Source: Monodelphis domestica
Taxonomy: Eukaryota > Chordata > Mammalia > Didelphimorphia > Didelphidae
Length of the DNA stretch: 64,000 nt
NCBI RefSeq assembly: GCF_027887165.1
Contig: NC_077234.1
Span: 169,172,388 to 169,236,387 of the forward strand
Direction of reading: 5' to 3'
Shown one piece after another: positions 12,291 through 24,600 of the stretch. Every line of letters starts with the position of its first letter. Position 1 is the first letter of the stretch. A model generated the notes under the pieces. The model ran no database searches and had not been told where the DNA came from. It saw nothing but the letters and a program-made list of their open reading frames with translations. A program made the position numbers and the translations under genes.

Positions 12291-12609
12291 GTACAGCTAG
12301 GCCACTTTCCTTCAAATTTTTAAAATTAATTTCCTTGATATTCTTGACCTTTTGTTCTTCCAAATGAATTTTGTTATAATTTTTTCCAGCTCTATGAAAT
12401 AATTTTTTTGGTAGTTTCATTGCTATGGCACTCTATACGTAAATTAAGTTGGGTAGAACTGTCATTTTTATTATATTGGTTCAGCCTACCCATAAGAATT
12501 AATATTTTCCCATTTGTTTAGATCCTTTATTTGTGTGAAAAGTGTTTTGTAATTTTATTCATATATTTTCTGGGTTTCTTGTGGCAAATAGGATCCCAGG
12601 TCTTTTTCT

Positions 12610-14217
12610 ATTTTTTATTTTTTAAAAACCCTTCCCTTCTGTCTTTGATTCAATACTGTTTGTTGGTTCTGAGGCAAAAGAGCCATAAAGGCTAAGCATA
12701 AGGTATTGTAAGAAGAGGGTTATAAAATGTAGTATTAGAATGGAGACTGACTAGTTACTTTGCCTTGTGTCTACAAAGTATCCCAGTTCTCCTTCTTGAA
12801 GGAAAGTCAAAAGTGAATGTTCTTTCACTGGGCTCAGCGCACAAACTGTCTTGGAGAGTATTATACATATAAAAAATATATTTATTTGTATTATAAAGGT
12901 TAAATGTAATAATAAAATAAGTTTGCTTTAACAACTAAGGGAACTAGATTTCCACCCACTCCTCTTTCATTGCAAGACAAAATTCTTCTGGCATTGGGAA
13001 TTCACCCAAACTACTCTATAAAGCTCCTTATCAATAACTAAAATACCCCCCAAAAAAAACTCTATCTGACTAACCTAACTCAGTTCTTAAATATAAGTTC
13101 AAGTATCTCTATATTTTAATATATTTTAATCTATATTTTAATCTCCAGCCTCTGACCCTCACCTGACACCCAGCTCTCACTTGTGGCTCCCAGTAGCTGC
13201 TACCATGAGGCAGTGGCCACACCCCGGGCAATGGCTTCGACAGGCTGGCTAAACCTTGTGAGGGTAGCCATCGGGTCGTCGTCGACCCCTGGTGAACCAG
13301 GGCTTTGCTCACACAGCATGTGAAGACTGCTTTGGCTGAACAGACGGAAGAAACCAATGAGAAGGTTCAACGGCTGAGATGGCGACGCAGCAAAGCACTG
13401 TGGAGTGCTTAGGGCGTGTTGGAGCACAAAAGACAACATGGCCATCCAATGCAGCTGAGGAAGTCTCCAGGTGTAATGACTTTTTGTGCCACTGGACCCA
13501 GGCTTCCAACGCCGAGAGAGTGGGACTGTCTGTGCAACGACTTTTCCACTTAAAGCTCCTTCATGCACAAGTGTCTTTGTGCACACTCATCTATACACCA
13601 TAGATGAAAACACACAAAGACAATCGTCATCCTTGGTTACTGAGAGACCAAATCTCTATATTAAAGTTGTCTCCAAGTGAGTAAAAACAATGAGTCAAAA
13701 TGACAGAGGCTCACTGAAACTCAGAGTTCAAGCAAGCAGGATCTTCTGTGATTCTTCTTCAAAACAAAATGTTATCACAACAGCAGATAGAAACTGGTTT
13801 CCTTCCTGGTATTTCCCAAAGTGGACAAAAGGAAAACTACCAAGATAGTTCACGTTTTCTCTTTGTTTCTCCTCAAAACCAATGCTGTGGTCTAAGAGAG
13901 TGAAAAAGCTGGCTAACCCCCACAACAGTCAGGGATTAACTGCCACTGCTCCACTCTCACACCTCCTCCTTCTCCTTTCATTCTAATCTTTTCACAGAAT
14001 TCCTTGCATGTGCCTCTCTGTACTTCTGGAGACAACATTCCAAGTCCTCAACCTATAAAGCTTATCTTATCAAACTATATCTTTTATAATCTCCTTCTTA
14101 TGGTATTAAGTGACTTGCTCAGAGTCACACAACTAGAAAGTGTCTGAGGCCATGTTTGAACCCAGTACCTCCTGTCTCTAGGCCTGACTTTCAATCTACT
14201 GAGTTACTTACCTTCTC
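12610..14217 (-). mobile_element. SINE1-type SINE split in two by a later insertion
   Basis: The left part (about 12610-12707) has the SINE tail and middle (AAACCCTTCCCTTCTGTCTT, then AGGCTAAGCATAAGG). The right part (14102-14217) resumes at AAGTGACTTGCTCAGAGTCA and runs to the head. Joining the two at the shared GGTATT restores the family layout. The interruption at 12707-14101 therefore landed inside a pre-existing SINE. Confidence 0.75.
12707..14101. mobile_element. 1.4-kb insertion with inverted ends, LTR-like or DNA element
   Basis: The insert is flanked by a short duplication (GGTAT or GGTATT at 12702-12707 and 14102-14107). Its ends are imperfect inverted repeats of about 20 bp (TGTAAGAAGAGGGTTATAAA against the complement of TATAATCTCCTTCTTA). 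No coding frame is convincing. A 5-6-bp duplication with TGTAAGAAG-type ends suits an old solitary LTR of an ERV2- or ERVL-like family, but the long inverted ends leave a DNA transposon possible. Confidence 0.5.
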
Positions 14218-14365
14218 TCCCCCCCCCACCCTACCCCCAGCTACAGTTATTTTTAATGTATTTCTCTTTCTTTCTCTTGCTATTGGACTTTGTTGGTAAT
14301 ATAGAGAAATACTTGTGATTTTTGTGGTTTTATTTTATAGCCTTTAATTTTACTAAAATTATTCC

Positions 14366-14405
14366 TTTTTTTAACCCTTATGTTCTGTCTTAGAATCTAT
14401 ACTGT
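14366..14405 (-). mobile_element. Short SINE tail remnant
   Basis: A T run followed by AACCCTTATGTTCTGTCTTA matches the 3' end of the SINE1-type elements seen at 7091 and 12620. Only about 40 bp remain. Confidence 0.4.
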
Positions 14406-17230
14406 CATTCTCTTTAATGACATTATTTCTTCTTTGACCCACTCATTCTCTAGAATAAGATTCTTTAGTTTCCAGTTAATTTTTAGTCTTTTTTTCTGAA
14501 AGTCTTTGTTCAGTGTAATTTTAATGCATTATGATCTGAGAAGGATGCATTTAATATTTCTACTTTTCTGCGTTTGGTTGTCAGGCTTTTATGCTCCTTT
14601 TGCATGGTCAATTTTTGTGAAAGATCATGTATTGCTGAGAAAAAAATATATTCCTTTATATTCCCATTCAATTTTCTCCAGAGGTCTATCATATCTAACT
14701 TTTATAAAATTCTATTTGACTCTTTAACTTTTTTCTTGTTTATTTTTTTATTGGATTTATCTAGTTCTGAGAGGAGAAAGTTGAGTTCACCCATTCGCAT
14801 AGTGTTATTATTTCTTCCTGTAATTCATGTAACTTCTCCTTTAGGAATTTGGATGCTATGCCATTTGGTGTTTTATATTTAGTACTGATATTACTTCATT
14901 TTCTATGGTACCTTTTTTCAAGATGTAATTTCCTCTCTTAAGCTTTTATGAGATCAATTTTTACTTTTGCTATATCTGAGATCATGACTGCTACTTCTGC
15001 TTTTTTACTCCAGCGGAACCATAATGGATTCTGCTCTAGCCTCTTACCTTTACTCTCTGTGTATCTTCCTACTTTGAATGTGTTTCTTATAAAAAGCATA
15101 TTATGGTCTTCTAGCTTTCAATCTACTCTACTACCTCTTCTGTTCTATGGATGTGTTTATCCCATTCACCTTTACAGTTATGATTACTATGTGCTTTCCT
15201 CCATATTATCCCCCTCACATCCATTTATCTATCTCTCATTCCTTTTGGCCTTTCCCTCTTCACAGATGTTTTGCTTCTGGCCACCACTTCCTCCAATTCA
15301 CCTTCCCTTTTGTCCATTTCCATTCTCATCCTCCTCTATTTTTTACCCTTTCCCTTCAATTTTCTTATAGATTAAGATAGATTTCTATAGCCACTTGAGT
15401 GTGGATGTAATTCTCACTCTGAGCCAATTGTAAGAGCCAATGAAAGTAAGAATCAAACATTGCCCGCCACCCCTTCATCTTGCTTTCCACCACATTGACT
15501 CTCACACACCTCTTCTGTCTCTCCTTTTCTTTTCTCCCAGTGTGTTTCCACTATCTCAATCCTTAATTTTGTTTTGTTGGACATCATTCCATCAAATTCA
15601 ATGTAATCCCTGCCCTCTCTATATATACTTCTACTCCATGACCTATTAGTAATAATGTTCTTAAGTATTTTAAGTACCTTAAGTATTTCTTATATCATAG
15701 ATATCTTAAGAATCCTAGTTATCACATTTCCATGTAGAAATGTAATTAGTTTACCTCATTGAGTCCCTTAATTTTTCTCTTTTCTGTTTACCTTTTTCTT
15801 CTTCTTTTGAATATTGAGTTTGATCATCAAGTTTTCTTATGAGCTCTGGTCTTTTTATCAAGAATACCCAGACGTCTTCCATTTCATTAAATATTCATTT
15901 ATTCCCCCTGGAGAATTATACTCAGTGTCATTGGGTAGGGGATTCTTTGTTGTAATACTAGATTCTTTGCCTTCCAAGTCCTCTAGTCCTTTAATGTAAA
16001 AGTCACTAGGTTCTATGTAATCCTCACTGTGACTCTAAGATATTTGAATTTCTTCCTTCTGTTTGCAGTATTCCTCCTTTACCTGGGAGTTATGGAATTT
16101 GACTAATAGTCCTGGAAGTTTTTAATTTGGGACCTCTTTCAGCAAGTGATTAGTAGATCTTTAAAATTTTCTATTTTCCCTTCTTGTTTGATAATATCAG
16201 GACAGTTTTCTCTGATGGCTTCTTGCAAGATGGTATGCAAATTCCTTTTCTGATCATTGCTTTCAAGTAGTCCAATGTTCTTAGTCTATCTTTGTTGGAT
16301 CTATTTTCCAGGTCAATTATTTTTCCAGTGAGATATTTCAAATTGTCTTTTATTTTTTCATTTTTTAATTTGTTTTATTGTTTCTTGATGTCTTATGGAG
16401 TCATTAGATTCCATTTACCCACTTCTAATTTTAGGTTGTTATTTTCTTTATTGGACTTTTATACTTCTTTTACCTTTTGGCCAACTTTCTTTTTAAAAAG
16501 TTGTTTTCTTCAGTGGATTTTTGTTCTTCCTTTTCCATTGGACCAATTCTAGTTTTTTTAGGAGCTGATTTATTCAGTGAGTTTTCTTATATCTTTTACC
16601 AAACTGTTGACCTTTCTCTCATTTCTTTTTCCATTTATCTTCTATTTCTCTTATTTTTTTATTTTTAAACTTCTTTTCAAATTCTTCCAGGAGTTCTTTT
16701 GGGGCCTTTTACACCTTTCTTTGAAGGTTCACATATTTCTGTTTTGGCACTGTTGTCCTCTTCTGAGTTTTTATTTTGATTCTCAGTCTCTAAAGTAATT
16801 TTCTAAAGTCAAGTCTTTCCTTTGTCTTTTGCTCATTTTTCAAGTCTTTTTAATCTTTTTATTTATTGGTGACCTTGACTCTATTTGGAAGTCCAGTGCT
16901 ATTCCTGGTGTGAAGCGAATTCTGTCTCTGGATTAACTTAGGTTCCTTGTGCCTTGGATTGAGCTGGATTCCATTCCCTAGCTACCAATTCCCTCAGGTG
17001 TGTTTGCACTGGACAACTCCACTCCAGGTTCCCCCTGGAGTACTTGATATATCTCCCATATTACCCCAGTGACATGGTTTTTTCCTGTTTGACACTGTCT
17101 TTTCTTAGTTCTGCCACTCCAGAATTCATTTTAAGGTGGTGGGGGGGTTTGGTAGTTGTTTGGAATTGGGTTTGGGTGAGCTCAGAGCATTCCTTACTTT
17201 TCCATCTTAGTTCCATAAAAGCAGAAGTCT

Positions 17231-18490
17231 CTCCAACTCATTACTTTTAGCAACAGAAATCTAAAACAGGAGAAGTTTTTGAGTGAGGATAACAGGTATG
17301 GTCCAAATGTGACTGTATATGTCAATACCTTTGTCTCATTTTGAAATTCAGGAGGAATGGGTAAAGGGACCTGTACTGAAGAGAGTTTGCAACATATTGT
17401 ATCCTTATAAAATAACTAGATATTTGTTAGGAATAGAAATAACTAAAATGTGTTGATAATTTAGAGCAAATATCTCAAACTCAAGACCCACCTGCAAAAC
17501 TCCCAAGAATGATATGAACCAGGTTTAAATGTAATTGGAAAATGTTTAAGAAAATAACAAAAATAGTTAATATTCACTTATGGTTTTCTAAATCAATGCA
17601 TAGCCAGTGGGGGAGTCCATTTCTATTCGAGTCTGACACCACTAATTTAGTTGTTTATAAGAGAATGGTGATTCCAAAGAACATAGTGGTAATAGGGTGA
17701 AAAGGAGCAAATTGAATTTGGATATGGATGGGCTAACTGGAATAGAAATAGAAATTCAGAATGAGAGGCTTGATGGAAAAGATTTTCACCTAAACTAAGT
17801 CATAATAATAGTGATATGGTAAGAAAAATATTAGAAAGCAGGCTGATGGGGCATGTTATCTGTAAAAGAGTGGGATTGTAAATCCACATAGTTCAATTAG
17901 AAATGTGACTTAGAATGTTGTTTAAGAGGAATGATGGTATGATACCATGGTCCCATATAGACTGTGCCTTGTTCTGTTAATGCTAAATGCTAAAAGTTCT
18001 GTTAATGCTAAATATGCAGCCACTGGTGGTAAAGAACATAAGAGTATCTTGCTTATATGATTTGTGTATCTGGTGATATCATTTTTGTTATTTTATCCTT
18101 CCATTGTACATTGACTTATCTGGAGCACTCTTGGCAATGTGAGAAGGGTAGTAAAGGGACATAAGCTAAATAATATTTAGATAGCTTGTGCAACACAGGA
18201 TATCATAATATAAACAAGAAGTCCATATTTCCCTGTGGAAACAAGGTTATAAGATAGGATATTATTCATGATTGCAATCATAACATACCACAGATATTTC
18301 TTGGAAAGGAAACTATGATTTCAAAGACCTCACACAAATCACATGTTCCAGTGGCTTTTTTGCAAGCATCTCCTAACAGTCTTCAAACTCAACTCAGGTT
18401 AGTGCAGAGATGGAAGAGATTTGATGGACACAAAGTAATTCCTCAAAGGACTGAGTATGAAATTTCAAAGGGAGCATTATTCTCCCCAGT
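17231..18490. other. Upstream flank of the micro-exon gene
   Basis: Unassigned sequence without recognised repeats, directly upstream of the predicted promoter. A small direct repeat (GTTCTGTTAATGCTAAAT twice, about 17974-18015) is present. Distal regulatory sites may lie here, but no specific factor site is called. Confidence 0.35.
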
Positions 18491-18492
18491 CT

Positions 18493-18500
18493 TTATAAGG
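18493..18500 (+). promoter_or_regulatory. TATA box of the micro-exon gene
   Basis: TTATAAGG lies about 50 bp before the chosen ATG (18543). Initiation about 30 bp downstream would fall near 18523-18528 and give a 5' leader of roughly 15-20 nt. This excludes the in-frame ATG at 18510 from the transcript and supports 18543 as the start. Confidence 0.6.
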
Positions 18501-18542
18501 GATGTTGCCATGGGTTCATACACCACAGGTGATACTGACACC

Positions 18543-18621
18543 ATGAGTACTACCAAGATATTCCTCCTTCTTTTCTCAGTGGCCATATTGGCCCTGAGCT
18601 CAGCTCAAACTGAAAATTCGG
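18543..18621 (+). CDS. Exon 1: signal peptide
   Basis: Starts MSTTK, then the hydrophobic core and cleavage region IFLLLFSVAILALSSAQ, then TENS. Likely cleavage is after SSA, leaving Gln first. The ATG has A at -3. Donor is G|GTAAGT, phase 1. The ALSSAQ ending resembles PRB/PRH/PRR4 signal peptides, which are likewise on their own exon. Confidence 0.85.
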
Positions 18622-21600
18622 GTAAGTGGGATACACTGGGAAACAGTAATCATGTTTAGAACTTTGGGATTCATCATTCAAATCAAATAAGGATTTGGGA
18701 AAAGTTATCTTCAATGATTCAGTTAATTTTATTTTCTCAGACTTAGATAATAGAAGGAAGTTATAGTACTACTTCTACAAATAAAAAGTAGCATTTATAA
18801 AATATCTAAAGGCTTGCAAAATATTTTATGTATGATATCATATCTTATTTTTTATAACAACTTCAGGAGGTAAGTGCTATTATTGTCTCCACTTTACAGA
18901 GAAAGGAACTGAGGCTGAGGTAAATGAAAAAGCTTGATTAACTTGCCTAGAAAGCCAAGTAGTATAGCAAGTAAGAGTCTTGGACTTGGAGTCAGGAAGA
19001 GCTGATTCCAAATCCTGCATCAGACATATACTAGCAGAGTGACCCTGTGTCCCAAGTCACTTAGCATCTCTCAGTCTCAGGTTCCTCGTTCATTACATTA
19101 CAGTTAGTCTGTATTTTGATTTTGTAAAATGGAGATAATAATAGCACTTTCTTTCTAAGGTAATTATGAGACTCAAGCAAGATAATATGTGTATAGCATT
19201 TTTGCAATCTTTAAAGGAATATGTACGCATTACCAATTATTAATTATTGTTGTTGTCAAATAACTAGCAAATGCCTAAGTCAGGATTTAAACTCAGATCT
19301 TCCTGACTTCAAATCTAGTACCCTATCCATTTTTCTACATCATCTGCTGATTTCAAATACCTTTCTCTAGCCCTGGGCACAAGCCGAAATTCAGCATCAT
19401 CTTTAAGCAACTGTTGTTTTACTACTATGGAGGTTTTTAATTATGTGAATCAAAATATCAGAATGAAATGGCTAATTCCATCACTTTTCCTGATGATTTC
19501 TGAGACAACAAACCTCTGAAAGTTCACTTGTCTTGATGATTGAATTGTTCATTCCCACCCCCACCCCAATTTGGACATCGGTTAGAGACTTTCATTCTCA
19601 TTGTACCAGTTTTTTTAGATTTATTTCAAATCATTCCCCTTCACATTCTTCAGTCAATAAAATTGGACTACTAACTGTTTTCTGGACATGAACTTTAATT
19701 TTCAGCTTTTGTCCTCATGAATGAAATATACTCAGTTGTCAGCTATTTTATAAAAAAAAATTTTATAAATTGTTATAAACTCCCTAGCTTTCTTCAAGAT
19801 CTGGAACCACAATACTATCATGTAAGTAAGAAGATCCATCAGTAAACAGATCCAGGTCAGCTCCTTCAATTGGAACAGCTTTTAATTCTGACCTAATCTG
19901 CTCTACCAACTTCACTACTTCCTCACATCCATGTAAAGGCTCACCATCCATTGGCAGATCGGGTAACAAAGTAGCTGGATTTAGCAAGATACATCTTTTT
20001 AATGTGATGTTATCATTACATAAGAGAACAATATCATACTTTCACAATCTCTTTACACTCAAGTGTAAACACTTGAATAAGAACTTGTCTCAAAAGTTCC
20101 TCAATCTGGTAAGCGCAATATACTATAAGTGAGGATACCAACACTAAATCTGCTGGTTTCTGCACTAGCAATGTAGCTACAGCAATTCTTATGAGACAGG
20201 GCACCATTCCCCCAACCACAGGATCTAATTCAGAACTATAATAAGCAATGGGCCTGAAATTTGGTCCCAGAGTTTGTGTCAGGACTCCAGAAGCTATTCC
20301 TTTGGTCTCATTTACAAAGAGATGGAATTCTTTGGAATAATCTGGTATTCCTAGCTCTGGAGCAATGAGATTAGACTTTGAGCTTTGCCAGAGCTTGCAT
20401 ATGTTCATATTTGAGAACTAAGGGGTCAGATACTTTATTCCTGGTCAGATCTGTTAGACATTTTGTAATCTCACTATACCCCTGGATCCACTGATGGAAG
20501 AATACTATGGTTCCAAGAATTACTCTTAGCTGCTTTTTTTTGGAGCACTGAACTTTTGTATATCTGATATTCTATTGGGGGAAGTACTCTTATTACTCTT
20601 TTCTAGAACAAACCATAAATACTAAACTCTAGACAAGAATCAAAGTAGTTTGGCCTTAGAAATCTTATGTCCATGCTTATACAATTCACAAAGAAGGATT
20701 TTACTATCACTGAGAGAAACATTGGCACTGAGGGATGTTAGAAGTATATCATCCACACAATACAAAAGCTTACTCATAATAAATATTATGGTTTTAAGAT
20801 CCTTCTTTAATATTTGGGAAAATATACTAGGATATGATTGAGAATTGCTATCTCTATTATTGGACAAGGTTTAGAGGGGAGAAATATTTCCAATTGACTT
20901 CCATCAAAAATTTTTGAGTTGTTCTTCTTAGTAAGCACAATTTCAACCTGGGAAAAATAAGCTTCTACTAGCAATTTAACTAACTTCAAAGGGGTCATCA
21001 GTGTGACCAAGGACCACAAGAAGTATTAAAGGCAGTAGAAATAAATTGCAAATTTTTGATAAATTCTCATTTTATCCACTGAATAATTTTTTCTACTGAA
21101 TCATATTGTTTCAACACTATTCTCCAAATACCTCTATTATCCATTAATTCTATCCCTCTTGACAACCCCTTATTTTCCCTTTTGTTTGTCTATATGGCTG
21201 CCCATAAACCTGCCTCTCTACCTGTAGTTCCTGAATTTGTCCACATCTCTCATTCTAGAACTTTTGGCCATTCATCTTCTTAAAGATAACAACCCAGGAA
21301 TAGTGGGTATCATTGAATTAATCAGACCAAGTAGGAGCTTGTTAAAATGCAATCATTCACTCTATCCAAAGCAAATAAATTTTGAAATGACAATTCCAAA
21401 TTGCTGTTCTATTTAGCCCTCTTTTTAGATGCAATTTTTCTCTTAGTTTCCTTTTTTGCCAATGCTATTGTTCTACATTTTAAAGGCAAAAAGCCTGTCT
21501 GGGAAAAATCGACCTATTATTTTCAATTTAACTAATATTCAACACTTCATGGGAGAGCACAATACACAAAGGAAATCATCAAGGCAATAGAAATCATTTA

Positions 21601-24600
21601 CATATTTTATGGAAACTCTGTTAGTATTCACAGCATAATGCTTTTTTACTCTGATGTAAATAATATTGCTTCAAACCTTTTCTCCAATTCCCTCTTTTTC
21701 AATTGATTCAACCCACATCATAATTGTGATTGTCACCTCTTGGTTTTTCTTGCCTGCAGCCCAAGCACCACAGCAACCTGTAGGTAATTAGCAATCTTTA
21801 TTTCTTCAATCATTGTTTCCTTTCTCATTATTGTTCAAGGAAGGTATCTGATATTCTAGAACACTTGGACATTTTCTCCTTTCAAGAGAGTCACAAATGA
21901 ATCAGTGGCTCATCTTTAACAGAAAGGATCAAATTAATAGGGAGCATTCTCTATTGCCATATCGTATGGGTGGGATACCCAGGCAAATAAATCAGAATTG
22001 CCATCCATTTTTCTAGCTAAGATTTGTGGTTGGGGAATAGTTTCTGTTACCTTCCATCCAAATTTTGGGGGTTTTTCTTCTTAGTTAATGCAGATTCAAT
22101 TGGGCAAAAAAGAGGCTGCAATTTGCAATTTTATTAACTTAAAAGGTGTCCACAGTTGAACAAGAGCCACAAGAAGTGGTCAAGCAGTAGAAATAAATTA
22201 TAAATTTTGGAAAAATTCTATGCTTTTGGCTGAGGAACACTTTTTTTCTATTTCTGTTGTATTTTTTCAACTGTTTTCTCCAAACACCTCTATTTTCCAT
22301 TAATTTTATCTGTATTCTAAATGTCACTCTTTCTTTTTTGTTCTACTAAACCATAACTCCAAATGAAGAACCAGCTCCAGCTCCCGGTAAATAGCAGTCT
22401 TTATGTCGGCAATCATTCTTTTCGGGCTTCTTATTGTCCAAAGGAAGATGTCTCTCATTCTAAAACACTTGAGCACTTTCTTCCTTAAAGAAATCAACCA
22501 ATGAGTCAGTGGCTCATCATTAACAGAAAGGATCAATATTAAATATGTGGTATTCTCTCCTGCCATTGCTTATGCACCAGTTACTCAGGCACATAATTCA
22601 CAATTGATCTCCTTTATTCTGGCCAGCATTTGTGACTAAGGAATAGTTCCTACTGACCTTGATCAAAAATTTTGTCATTGTTCTTTTTAGTAAGCACAAG
22701 TTCAATCCTGAGAAAAAAGAGGCTTCTCCTAGCAATTTCAGTATCTTCCAAAGGGTCATCCCTGCGACCAAGGGTCACAAAAAGTGGTCAGGGCAGTAGA
22801 AATCTCTTACAAATTTTGGGGAAATTCTCTTTTTATTCACTTAATAACTTTTTTCCTACTGAATCATGTTGTTTCAAGCCTATCTTCAAAGCACCTCTAT
22901 TTTCCATTAACTCCATCTCTCTTGACAACACCTTACTTTCCTGTTTGTCTATCTACACAGCTGCCCAAAAGCCACTCTGAGCCAAAGATACCATAAATCC
23001 TTCAAAAGTCTTTCTTTCCTTTCTCCCTGTAGTTCCTGGGCTTGTCAACTTCTCTCATTCTAGGACCTTTGCCCATTCATCTTTTTGAAGACAACCACCC
23101 AGGAATAGTGTGTAATTGTGAATGAGTCTGCCCAAGTAGGAAGTCAATAAGATGCTTCATTCTCTCATTCCAAGGCATATAAATGCTGAAATGAGGACAA
23201 ATAATTAAAAATTGCTGTCCTTCCATAGTCCTTGTTTTAGATACAATTTTTCTCTTAGTTTCCTTTTTTTCCATTTCTCTTGTTCAACACTTAAATGAAA
23301 AAAAAAAAACCTGTGTGGAAAAAATCAACCTATTATGTCCAATTTAATGGCATTCAACCTTCCTGAGGGAGAACAATACACAAAGGCAGTGGCCAAGCCA
23401 GTAGAAAGAAATTAAACATTTGTGGAATCTCTGTTAGAATTCCCAGTATAAAGTTTTTTTTTATCCAAATCATATTGCTTCCACCCTATTCTCCAAATAC
23501 TGCTTTTTCAATTTGTTCAACCCTCACCTTGATTGTGATTCTCTCCTCTTGGTTCTTCTTGCCTGCAGCTGAAAGCCAAGCACCACAGCAATCTGCAGGT
23601 AAGTAGCAGTCTTTATTTCTTCAATCATTGTTTCCTTCCTACTTATTGTCCTAAGGAAGTTGTCTGATATTCCAGAACACTTGGACATTTTCACCCTTCA
23701 AGAGAGCCACCAATGAATCTGTTGCTCATCTTTAACAGAAAGGATCAAATTAATAGGGAGCATTCTCTCTTTCAATAGAGTATGCTTGGGATACTAAGGC
23801 AAATAAATCAGAATTGCCATCCATTTTCCTGGCTAAGATTTGGGGTTGGGGAATAGTTTCTGTTACCTTCCATCCAAATTATGGGGGGTTTTCTTCTTAG
23901 TGAAGGCAGGTTCAATGGGGCAAAAAAGAGGCTTCAATTTACAATTTTACTAACTTGAAAGGTGTCCCCAGTTTGAACAAGAGCCACAAGACATGATCAG
24001 GCAGTAGAAATCAATTATAAATTTTGGAGAAATTCAATTCTCATTGACCAAGGAACATTTCTTTTTCTATTTACATCATATTGTTTCAATGATATTCTCC
24101 AATGACCTCTATTTTCAGTTAATTTTATCCATATTCTAAATGTCATTCTTTCTTTTTTGTGCTACTAACCAACAACTCCAAATGAAGAACCAGCTCCACC
24201 TCCCGGTAAGTAGCAGTTTTTATGTCACAATCATTCTTTACGGGCTCCCTATTCTCCAAAAGGAAGTTGTCTGACATTCCAGACTTGAACACTTTCTTCC
24301 TTTAAGAAATCAACCGATTAATCAGTGGCACATCTTTAACAGAAAGGATCAAGTTAATAGAGAGGATTCTCACTTGCCATAGTGTATGTGTGGGGTACAC
24401 CGGCAAATAATCTAGAATTGCCATCCATTTTTCAGACTAAGAATTGGGGCTGGGGAATAATTTCAATAACCTTCCATCTAAATTTTGGGGGTGTTTCTTC
24501 TTAGTGAACACAGGTTCAATGTGGCAAAAAAGAGACTTCAATTTGCAATTTTGCTAACTTCAAAGGTGTCCCCAGTTTGAACAAGAGCCACAAGACGAGC

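Larger units (their letters stand above)
12300..17230 (-). mobile_element. L1/HAL1 copy, minus strand, interrupted by nested insertions
   Basis: L1-type sequence in reverse orientation runs from about 12300 to 12610 and resumes at about 14225-17230. The stretch 14400-15200 resembles reverse-complement L1 around the ORF2 start and the inter-ORF region, and 15200-16800 resembles the ORF1 region (coiled-coil and RRM equivalents of 3000-5000). Frames are extensively broken. The gap between 12610 and 14225 is explained by a SINE that was itself interrupted. Confidence 0.6.

Noticed and set aside
13109-13603. Overlapping short reading frames in a locally GC-richer patch (13200-13590), possibly a gene.
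   Set aside because: The patch lies inside the inserted element at 12707-14101. The frames overlap on both strands with no recognisable domain, which suits U3-like or non-coding element sequence.
18315-18542. Upstream extension of the exon 1 frame, with ATGs at 18315 and 18510.
   Set aside because: The TATA box at 18493 places the start of transcription after both ATGs, and the hydrophobic signal sequence begins properly at 18543.
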